DNA of 5,513 bases from an uncultured Collinsella sp. Lineage in GTDB: Bacteria; Actinomycetota; Coriobacteriia; Coriobacteriales; Coriobacteriaceae. This document shows, one piece after another, positions 1-4,997 of the stretch. The notes under the pieces are model-generated. The model was not told where the DNA came from and did no database searches. It saw only the letters and a program-made list of their open reading frames with translations. Location: positions 1-5,513 of the forward strand of contig CABSNA010000096.1 in NCBI GenBank assembly GCA_902478865.1, read 5' to 3'. The translations under genes were made by a program, and so were the position numbers. The stretch's first letter is position 1. Every line of letters begins with the position of its first letter.

Positions 1-999
1 ATTACTGACCAGTTGAAGGCGCTTACCTCGATTGCTTCGCCTACGGGCTATACCCGTGCGGCGACTGATTATCTGATGGAAACGTTGCGCGAGATGGGGT
101 TTGGGCCCGAGCGTTCCAATAAGGGCAACGTGTTGGTTGAGCTTGGTGGCGAGGGTGAGCCGCTCGTACTGGCGAGCCATGTCGATACCCTGGGCGCCAT
201 GGTGCGCTCCATTAAGGACAATGGTCGCTTGCGTCCCACGACGCTCGGCGGGCATCAGTGGTCTACGGCCGATGGCGAGAACTGCACCGTCTACACGCGT
301 GACGGCAATGTGTATACGGGCGTGGTCCTCAATACCGAGCCTTCGGCGCATGTGGCCGATGAGCCGGTCAAGACCATCGAGAAGAACATGGAAATCCTGC
401 TCGACGAGAACGTTGACAGCAAGGACGATGTGCTCGAGCTGGGTATTCAGACCGGCGACATCATCGCTATGGATCCGCGTACCACGGTGACGGAGAGCGG
501 CTACATTAAGAGCCGCTTCTTGGACGACAAGCTGTCCGCGTCGATTCTGCTGGGCCTGGCCCGCGCCGTTGCTGGCGGCGAGGTGACGCTTTCGCGCAAG
601 GTATCGCTGCTCTTTACGGTGTACGAGGAGGTCGGCCACGGCGGTGCCTTTGTGCCGGCCGACACGCGCGAGATGATCAGCGTGGACATGGGCTGCGTGG
701 GCGACGATCTTGGCTGCACCGAGCGCATGGTTTCGATTTGCGCCAAGGATTCGGGTGGTCCGTACAACTACGACCTGGTGACCACACTGTCCAATATTGC
801 GCGCGAGCTGGAGCTCGATTACGCCATCGACGTGTACCCGCATTACGGTTCCGACGTCGAGGCCACGCTTTCGGCCGGCTATGACATTCGCCATGGCCTG
901 ATCGGCCCAGGCGTGTATGCGAGCCACAACTACGAGCGCAGCCACATCGACGGTGTGCGTAACACCTTTGAGCTGGTCCGCGCCTACGTACAGCGCTAA
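1..999 (+). CDS. M42-family metallo-aminopeptidase, 5' end cut by window edge
   Basis: Cytoplasmic M42 enzymes (glutamyl/deblocking aminopeptidases, cellulase-M-like) are usually large oligomers with two metal ions that remove N-terminal residues from peptides. The frame is open from base 1. A TTG at 13 could be taken as a start, but the four codons before it continue the frame and the first helix of the family begins further upstream, so a few residues are probably missing. Numbering from that TTG as residue 1, the metal centre is visible: His56 and Asp58 in SHVDTLG, the Asp171-Asp172-Lys173 bridging motif, the Glu205-Glu206 pair (general base and ligand) in YEEVG, Asp225 in SVDMG, and His311 near the C-terminus. 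Residues of about 65-165 form the inserted PDZ-like dimerisation domain, ending in a DPR motif. The gene ends in TAA and an intrinsic terminator follows. Exact substrate preference cannot be read from sequence. Confidence 0.93.
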   Translation: MTDQLKALTSIASPTGYTRAATDYLMETLREMGFGPERSNKGNVLVELGGEGEPLVLASHVDTLGAMVRSIKDNGRLRPTTLGGHQWSTADGENCTVYTRDGNVYTGVVLNTEPSAHVADEPVKTIEKNMEILLDENVDSKDDVLELGIQTGDIIAMDPRTTVTESGYIKSRFLDDKLSASILLGLARAVAGGEVTLSRKVSLLFTVYEEVGHGGAFVPADTREMISVDMGCVGDDLGCTERMVSICAKDSGGPYNYDLVTTLSNIARELELDYAIDVYPHYGSDVEATLSAGYDIRHGLIGPGVYASHNYERSHIDGVRNTFELVRAYVQR

Positions 1000-1032
1000 G
1001 GAAGCAGTTTGCGACTCGGCTGACCAATCGCT

Positions 1033-1058
1033 AAGGCCCGATCTCTCGGGCCTTTTTT
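1033..1058 (+). terminator. Intrinsic terminator of the M42 peptidase gene
   Basis: A perfect 8-bp stem pairs AAGGCCCG (1033-1040) with CGGGCCTT (1047-1054) around a 6-base loop and runs into six T (1053-1058). It begins 33 bases after the peptidase stop codon. It has no matching T-run on the other strand, so it works in the plus direction only. It separates the peptidase gene from the kinase fusion, which therefore needs its own promoter. Confidence 0.9.
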
Positions 1059-1068
1059 CGCTTTAGGT

Positions 1069-1120
1069 CGTTTAGTATTATGATGTAAGTAATCTATTAA
1101 CTAAACGCGTAAATTACTTA
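1069..1120. promoter_or_regulatory. Interleaved inverted repeats, candidate operator of the HTH-HipA fusion
   Basis: Two perfect 8-bp inverted repeats overlap in the order A, B, A', B'. A is CGTTTAGT (1069-1076) with ACTAAACG (1100-1107). B is TAAGTAAT (1086-1093) with ATTACTTA (1113-1120). The block is much more AT-rich than its surroundings and ends two bases before the Shine-Dalgarno site. The next gene product starts with a DNA-binding domain, so autoregulation through these arms is a natural guess. A weak promoter fits inside the block: TTTAGT (1071-1076), 18 bases, TATTAA (1095-1100). Another possible -10 is TATTAT at 1076-1081. The repeats are seen directly; the operator role is inferred. 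Confidence 0.5.
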
Positions 1121-1122
1121 AC

Positions 1123-1130
1123 GAGGTGAT
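1123..1130 (+). promoter_or_regulatory. Strong Shine-Dalgarno site that fixes the start of the HipA-like gene
   Basis: GAGGTGAT matches the anti-Shine-Dalgarno sequence over eight bases and lies 7 bases before the ATG at 1138. In-frame GTG at 1126 and ATG at 1129 lie inside this site and cannot use it, so 1138 is the better start. Confidence 0.85.
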
Positions 1131-1137
1131 GCGGCAT

Positions 1138-2511
1138 ATGAATACATCTGAGTACTTATCTATGGGTGATGCCGCCCGCCTGTTGGGCGTTACGAAAGCC
1201 CGCATATCGCAACTTGCCGCATCGGGGACGCTCGCGTGCGATATTGTGGGCGGCCGTAAGATGGTCGAGTACAATTCTGCGACCGCCTACCAAAAGGTCC
1301 GCAAGCGAGGACGCCGTCCTGCGGCCGATGTGGGACGCAAGTTTACGCTGATGTCGGCCGACCATGAGGTCGCGCATGTCTCATTTGATCCGACGCGTGA
1401 GTTTCCCTTCGAAATCGCCGAGGTCCTCGATGCGCAACGAATGCCGTTTGGCACATGCTCGAGCTCTTCTCCTACGGTGAATAAGCGGGAGCTCAACGCG
1501 TGGTGGGGGCATCGGTCGGTGCCCGATGTTCGCCCCGGGCTTATCTCGCGCTACCGCGAGCTGGGAATTATCAACGGCGTTGAGGCGCCGGTTCAGTGCC
1601 TGGGCCTCTCGCTTTCGGATTGCTATTGGCTGCGGCCGGCAGAATGCGACGGGCTCGAATGGCGAAACCTCAATTACTTCGAGAATGATTTTGAGCAATC
1701 GGCGCCCGAGGGGCGTTCGGGTTGGCTGGAGGGCATCGGTCTTAAAAATCCCGACAACACATCCGAGGGCGAGCTTCCTAAATCGTGGATGATTCGCAAC
1801 GGTGTTCGCGTTCTGGTCAAGGGGTGCGGCATGGACGACCAACGGCCCTTTAACGAGGCGGTTGCAACGGCTCTGCATCGTCGCTTGCTTTCCAAGGGGG
1901 AGTTTGTTCCTTACACGGTTGAGCGCATGTTCGATGGCCCTGTGTGTCTGTGCGACGACTTTCTTGACGGCCGCGAGGAATATGTTCCGGCTGTTTACGT
2001 TAAGAACGCCCTTGGTGGCCAGCGAGGAAGCTCGACGTACGACCGGTACTGCCGCTTTCTTGGTAAGCATGGAGCAGACGAGGCTGCCGTGAGAAGGTCT
2101 ATGTCGCAGATGATCGTTTGCGATGCCCTTTTGGCCAACAGCGATCGCCATTGGCGAAACTTCGGTATCATCCGCAATGTCGATACCCTGGAGATAAGGC
2201 CTGCACCGCTGTTCGATAGCGGTAACTGTCTGTGGTATAACGTGCCAACTGTCTTGCTCGCGGCTGGCGAGTTTGGGTTTGCTGCTAAGCCGTTTGGGCC
2301 CGACCCTTCCGTCCAGCTGGCGCTTGTGGACTCGCTCGATTGGTTCGATTCATCGCGGCTCAACGGATTTGTTGATGAGGCGATCGAGATTCTTTCGCAG
2401 AGCGAATGGGCCACGGCGGAGGGTCGACTCGAGGCCATCCGCCGCGGCCTCGAGCGTCGCATAATCGAGGTTGGTGCCGCTGTTGAGGTACTTCGACACG
2501 TGCAGCGATAA
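1138..2511 (+). CDS. HTH-HipA fusion: DNA-binding domain joined to a HipA-like serine/threonine kinase
   Basis: The protein is 457 residues from the ATG chosen by its Shine-Dalgarno site. Residues 6-52 form an excisionase/MerR-like winged helix: helix-turn-helix around AARLLGVTKARISQL, then a short wing with VGGRK. A basic linker (about 53-67, KVRKRGRRP) follows. The rest resembles HipA/CtkA-type kinases. A Ser-rich segment and SDCYWLRP (160-167) come first, then a Gly-rich-loop-like segment with Gly211, Pro214 and Lys215, a likely ATP-binding Lys228 in VLVKG, and a helix-C-type Glu240. The catalytic loop NSDRHWRN (334-341) carries Asp336 and Asn341, and FDSG (359-362) carries the metal-binding Asp360. 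All kinase residues are present, so it should be active. HipA kinases phosphorylate targets such as aminoacyl-tRNA synthetases and are normally held by a HipB antitoxin; no hipB is seen here. It could instead be a kinase-type regulator. The target is unknown. Codon use (AGA, AGG, CGA, ATA) differs from neighbours. Confidence 0.85.
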   Translation: MNTSEYLSMGDAARLLGVTKARISQLAASGTLACDIVGGRKMVEYNSATAYQKVRKRGRRPAADVGRKFTLMSADHEVAHVSFDPTREFPFEIAEVLDAQRMPFGTCSSSSPTVNKRELNAWWGHRSVPDVRPGLISRYRELGIINGVEAPVQCLGLSLSDCYWLRPAECDGLEWRNLNYFENDFEQSAPEGRSGWLEGIGLKNPDNTSEGELPKSWMIRNGVRVLVKGCGMDDQRPFNEAVATALHRRLLSKGEFVPYTVERMFDGPVCLCDDFLDGREEYVPAVYVKNALGGQRGSSTYDRYCRFLGKHGADEAAVRRSMSQMIVCDALLANSDRHWRNFGIIRNVDTLEIRPAPLFDSGNCLWYNVPTVLLAAGEFGFAAKPFGPDPSVQLALVDSLDWFDSSRLNGFVDEAIEILSQSEWATAEGRLEAIRRGLERRIIEVGAAVEVLRHVQR

Positions 2512-2519
2512 ACCCGCGG

Positions 2520-3620
2520 CTACTTAAGTGCGCCGGTCACGGTGCCGCCGCCCAGGACGACGTCGCCGCGGTAGACGACGACGGCCTGGCCGGGGGCGAT
2601 GGCTCGCTGTGGCTCGTCAAAAGCCAGCAGCATTTGTCCGTCGGCGCCACGTGTAAGGGTCGCCGCCTGGTCCTTTTGACGGTAGCGGTACTTGGTGCCC
2701 ACGCGAATGCCGCCGGCATCCAGCTCGGCCTCCATGTGGTCGGCAGGGGCGCTCCAAATCCAGTCGTTGGCCGTGAGCGCCGTGGCCGTCAGATCCTCTG
2801 CCTCGCCCAGATGCACAGTGTTGTTGACGGCGTCGACACCCGTTACGTACACGGGATGCGCCATCGCGACGCCCAGGCCCTTGCGCTGGCCGATGGTGTA
2901 GCGCAGCGCGCCGTTGTGGCGCCCGACCACGCTGCCGTCGCGCCACACAATGTCGCCCGGTGCAGCGGGATGTCCGCAACGGCGCTCGATATAGCCCGCG
3001 TAGTCGCCGTCCGCGATAAAGCAGATATCCTCGCTTTCGGCCTTCTGGGCGTTGGTAAAGCCCTGCTCGGCGGCAATCCGGCGCACGTCGCGCTCCTTGT
3101 CCAGACCCGCCAGCGGAAAAATCGTGCGCGCCAGACGCTCCTGCGTAAGCGAATACAAAAAGTAACTCTGGTCCTTTTTGGGGTCCTCGCCGCGATGCAG
3201 CTGCCAGGTGCCGTCTGCCGCCTGGCTTGTTTTGGCGTAATGGCCCGTGGCGATGTAGTCGCAGCCCATGTCCAGCGCTGCATCGAGCAGCGCGCCAAAC
3301 TTAATGTGGCGGTTGCAGATAATGCACGGATTGGGCGTCAGCCCCTCCTGGTAGGCGTTCACAAAGCGCTCGATCACGTTACGGTCGAAGGTCTGCTGCA
3401 AGTCGAGCACGTGATGGGGTATTCCCAGGCGCCCGGCGACGGCCTTTGCATCGGAGATGTCGCGATCGACCTTACTCATACCTGTTGCGGGGTCGGGCGC
3501 GGGGCAGGTGAGGCGCATGGTGGCACCGACACATTCGTAACCCTGACTTTTGAGCAGATACGCGGTCACGCTGGAATCGACGCCGCCGCTCATGGCGACG
3601 AGCACGCGCTTGTTGTGCAT
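2520..3620 (-). CDS. mnmA: tRNA-specific 2-thiouridylase MnmA
   Basis: MnmA uses ATP and a persulfide sulfur to turn uridine 34 of tRNA Lys, Glu and Gln into 2-thiouridine, which supports accurate decoding. The protein is 366 residues, the usual family length. The N-terminal PP-loop domain has SGGVDSS at 11-17. The catalytic cysteine is Cys102, within NPCIICNRHIKFG (97-109), where Cys99 gives an extra CxxC. The second active-site cysteine is Cys200 in EDICFI. Other family motifs are GHYA (126-129), DQSYFL (150-155) and YTIGQRKGLG (241-250), followed by the C-terminal beta-barrel. The ATG has AAGGAG nine bases upstream (plus-strand 3630-3635). Its GGAG can pair with the CTCC just before the ATG in a small hairpin, which may soften translation. 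Its stop lies 8 bp from the stop of the convergent kinase gene. Cysteine needed for its sulfur is made by CysK, encoded upstream on the same strand. Confidence 0.97.
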   Translation of the reverse strand: MHNKRVLVAMSGGVDSSVTAYLLKSQGYECVGATMRLTCPAPDPATGMSKVDRDISDAKAVAGRLGIPHHVLDLQQTFDRNVIERFVNAYQEGLTPNPCIICNRHIKFGALLDAALDMGCDYIATGHYAKTSQAADGTWQLHRGEDPKKDQSYFLYSLTQERLARTIFPLAGLDKERDVRRIAAEQGFTNAQKAESEDICFIADGDYAGYIERRCGHPAAPGDIVWRDGSVVGRHNGALRYTIGQRKGLGVAMAHPVYVTGVDAVNNTVHLGEAEDLTATALTANDWIWSAPADHMEAELDAGGIRVGTKYRYRQKDQAATLTRGADGQMLLAFDEPQRAIAPGQAVVVYRGDVVLGGGTVTGALK

Positions 3621-3649
3621 GGGGAGGTTCTCCTTGGTGGCATGTGGCC

Positions 3650-3688
3650 AAAAAAGAAAAGCGGCGCGGGAGGCTGGTTCCGCGCCGC
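3650..3688 (-). terminator. GC-rich intrinsic terminator between cysK and mnmA
   Basis: On the minus strand a 9-bp all-GC stem (arms at 3680-3688 and 3661-3669) with a 10-base loop is followed by TTTTCTTTTTT (3660 down to 3650). It sits about 118 bases after the cysK stop and only 30 bases before the mnmA ATG. It most simply ends cysK transcription. The mnmA promoter candidate lies directly against it, so the mnmA transcript may carry most of this hairpin at its 5' end. Confidence 0.82.
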
Positions 3689-3692
3689 AGAC

Positions 3693-3701
3693 ATTGTAGC
3701 A
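3693..3701 (-). promoter_or_regulatory. mnmA: Extended -10 promoter candidate for mnmA
   Basis: Read on the minus strand, TGC followed by TACAAT is a good extended -10 element (TGn plus five of six matches to TATAAT). No convincing -35 hexamer is seen at the right distance, which is acceptable for extended -10 promoters. The expected start of transcription is near 3685-3687, inside the first arm of the terminator-like hairpin, giving a leader of about 65 bases. Confidence 0.5.
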
Positions 3702-3757
3702 AGTTCGGGCGTCCTGTGGGACACCCTGTTGGGATGAGCTCAGGCTGCCAGAAGAGA

Positions 3758-3766
3758 GGGGGGGGG
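3758..3766. repeat. Homopolymer run of nine G
   Basis: Nine consecutive G on the plus strand (nine C in the cysK-mnmA direction) lie in the non-coding stretch between cysK and the mnmA promoter candidate. Such runs are prone to slippage during replication and to length errors in sequencing. It lies about 57 bases upstream of the -10 candidate, so a direct effect on mnmA is not obvious. Confidence 0.9.
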
Positions 3767-3784
3767 AGACCGGCGTGCCTTGGA

Positions 3785-3801
3785 CTCGTTCTAAGAACGA
3801 G
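3785..3801 (-). other. Small perfect hairpin just after the cysK stop codon
   Basis: CTCGTTC (3785-3791) and GAACGAG (3795-3801) form a 7-bp stem with a 3-base loop, four bases past the cysK stop. No T-run follows on the minus strand, so it is not a standard intrinsic terminator. It may protect the cysK mRNA 3' end; this role is inferred. Confidence 0.5.
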
Positions 3802-3805
3802 AGCT

Positions 3806-4744
3806 CTAGTCCTGGAAGAGCGCCGTGGACAGGTAACGCTCACCGGTGTCGGCGAGCAGCGCCACGATGGTCTTGCCCTCGTTCTCGGGGCGCTTGGCCA
3901 GCTGCAGCGCGGCCCACACGGCGGCGCCGGACGAAATGCCCACGAGCACGCCCTCCTTGTGGCCCACGGCGCGGCCGGTGGCAAAGGCGTCGTCGTTCTC
4001 GACGGGGATGATCTCGTCATAGACCTGGGTATCGAGGACGTCGGGCACAAAGCCGGCGCCGATACCCTGGATCTTGTGCGGGCCGGCCTGGCCCTTAGAG
4101 AGCACCGGGGAGGTGGCGGGCTCGACGGCGACGACCTTAATCTCGGGGTTTTGCTCCTTGAGGAACTCGCCCACGCCGGTCACGGTGCCGCCGGTGCCAA
4201 CGCCGGCGACGAAGATGTCGACCTTGCCGTCGGTGTCGTCCCAGATCTCGGGGCCGGTCGTGGCCTTGTGGATGGCGGGGTTGGCGGGGTTCACAAACTG
4301 GCCGGCGATAATGCTGTTGGGCGTCTCCTTCTGCAGCTCCTCGGCCTTGGCGATGGCGCCCTTCATGCCCTTGGAGCCGTCGGTGAGCACGAGCTGCGCA
4401 CCGTATGCCTGCATGAGCTTGCGGCGCTCGACGGACATGGTCTCGGGCATGGTGATGATCACCTTGTAGCCGCGGGCCGCCGCCACCGAAGCGATGCCGA
4501 CGCCGGTGTTGCCGCTCGTGGGCTCGATGATGGTGTAGTCGCCACCGCGCACGAGCTTGCCGGCCTTCTCGGCCTCGTCAATCATGTTCTTGGCGACGCG
4601 GTCTTTGACGGACCCGGCGGGGTTGAAGTATTCCAGTTTGACGAGCACACGGGCCTTGAGGTCCTCGTCGGCCTCGAAGTGGGTGAGCTCCAGAAGCGGG
4701 GTGTGGCCGATAAGCTGATCGATGGACGTGTAAACATTGCTCAT
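3806..4744 (-). CDS. cysK: Cysteine synthase A (O-acetylserine sulfhydrylase)
   Basis: This PLP enzyme makes cysteine from O-acetylserine and sulfide in the cytoplasm. It has 312 residues, typical for CysK. The Schiff-base lysine is Lys47 in NPAGSVKDR. The substrate loop EPTSGNTG is at 74-81, the phosphate-binding glycine loop GVGTGGTVTG at 181-190, and GISSGAA at 269-275 supplies the serine that contacts the PLP ring nitrogen. The C-terminus has the usual DTGERYLST. No CBS-type extra domain is present, and length and motifs fit CysK better than cystathionine beta-synthase. The ATG has GGAGG six bases upstream (plus-strand 4751-4755). It is transcribed from its own promoter (4820-4849) through a leader of about 68 bases that contains a small ACCGT/ACGGT hairpin (4777-4794). 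It is divergent from the Rrf2 regulator gene, an arrangement that suggests direct control, as in CymR-cysK systems. Confidence 0.97.
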   Translation of the reverse strand: MSNVYTSIDQLIGHTPLLELTHFEADEDLKARVLVKLEYFNPAGSVKDRVAKNMIDEAEKAGKLVRGGDYTIIEPTSGNTGVGIASVAAARGYKVIITMPETMSVERRKLMQAYGAQLVLTDGSKGMKGAIAKAEELQKETPNSIIAGQFVNPANPAIHKATTGPEIWDDTDGKVDIFVAGVGTGGTVTGVGEFLKEQNPEIKVVAVEPATSPVLSKGQAGPHKIQGIGAGFVPDVLDTQVYDEIIPVENDDAFATGRAVGHKEGVLVGISSGAAVWAALQLAKRPENEGKTIVALLADTGERYLSTALFQD

Positions 4745-4816
4745 GGTGAACCTCCAAAGTGTTCAAATGACTGGATACCGTGTGGTTTTACGGTGTGTGT
4801 AGCAGCGAAACCCACA

Positions 4817-4829
4817 AACCTTATAGGTT
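4817..4829. promoter_or_regulatory. Palindrome over the cysK -10, candidate operator
   Basis: AACCT (4817-4821), TAT, AGGTT (4825-4829) is a perfect dyad of 5-bp arms centred on 4823. It covers the cysK -10 completely, so a protein bound here would block cysK transcription. The divergent Rrf2 product is the obvious candidate. The dyad is seen; its use as an operator is inferred. Confidence 0.45.
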
Positions 4830-4849
4830 GTTCGTTTTGCTGTTGGCAA
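4820..4849 (-). promoter_or_regulatory. cysK: Sigma-70-type promoter of cysK
   Basis: On the minus strand TTGCCA (4844-4849, five of six matches to the -35 consensus), an 18-base spacer and TATAAG (4820-4825, five of six matches to the -10) are in line. The start of transcription would be near 4813. The -10 lies in the centre of a perfect palindrome described separately. Confidence 0.7.
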
Positions 4850-4890
4850 GCATAGTAGACAGTAAAGCCTAGTAACGCAATAGGAAATAG

Positions 4891-4919
4891 AAGATTATTA
4901 CGAGTCGATTAACCATCTT
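4891..4919. promoter_or_regulatory. Imperfect long dyad between the cysK and rrf2 promoters
   Basis: AAGAT (4891-4895) and ATCTT (4915-4919) are inverted arms around 19 bases, with a further inner match TTA/TAA (4898-4900 and 4910-4912); nine of fourteen possible pairs match. It lies about 42 bases upstream of the cysK -35 and 15 bases upstream of the rrf2 -35. Its outer arms recall the AAGAT...ATCTT ends of sites bound by the Rrf2-family member NsrR, though this dyad is longer. Function is uncertain. Confidence 0.3.
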
Positions 4920-4933
4920 GACGGGAATAGGTA

Positions 4934-4961
4934 TTTTCAAAACCAATTTTTCGGCTAGAAT
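4934..4961 (+). promoter_or_regulatory. Promoter of the Rrf2 regulator gene
   Basis: TAGAAT (4956-4961) is a good -10, and TTTTCA (4934-4939) is a fair -35 at a 16-base spacing. The expected start of transcription is near 4968, giving a leader of about 30 bases. The -35 lies inside a quasi-palindrome GGT...ACC (4930-4944). A perfect 6-bp inverted repeat, TTTCGG (4949-4954) with CCGAAA (4979-4984), flanks the -10 and the start point. These fit autoregulation, the common state for this family. Confidence 0.6.
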
Positions 4962-4997
4962 TTCTACGAATTAAAAGACCGAAAGGCAGCTATATAT

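Noticed and set aside
13..15. TTG at 13 as the true start of the M42 peptidase
   Set aside because: The frame continues to base 1, no ribosome binding site is seen in the 12 bases before it, and the first helix of the family begins further upstream.
1126..1137. Earlier in-frame starts (GTG 1126, ATG 1129) for the HipA-like gene
   Set aside because: Both fall inside the Shine-Dalgarno sequence that serves the ATG at 1138 and have no suitable site of their own.
1381..2151. Minus-strand open frame of 256 codons inside the HipA-like gene
   Set aside because: The plus-strand frame has all kinase motifs and a strong ribosome binding site. The minus frame has neither a recognisable domain nor a start signal.
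2634..3737. Long plus-strand open frame of 367 codons opposite mnmA
   Set aside because: It is antisense to a fully recognisable mnmA, has no Shine-Dalgarno site, and its translation has no domain pattern. Long antisense frames are usual opposite GC-rich genes.
3644..4855. Long plus-strand open frame of 403 codons opposite cysK
   Set aside because: Its translation is a Gly/Ala/Leu/His-rich string of the kind made by reading a GC-rich gene backwards. It crosses the cysK promoter and the terminator, and cysK itself is certain.
4918..4923. TTGACG as the -35 of the Rrf2 gene
   Set aside because: It is a good hexamer, but no acceptable -10 lies 16-18 bases downstream. The TAGAAT at 4956 is too far from it and pairs better with TTTTCA at 4934.
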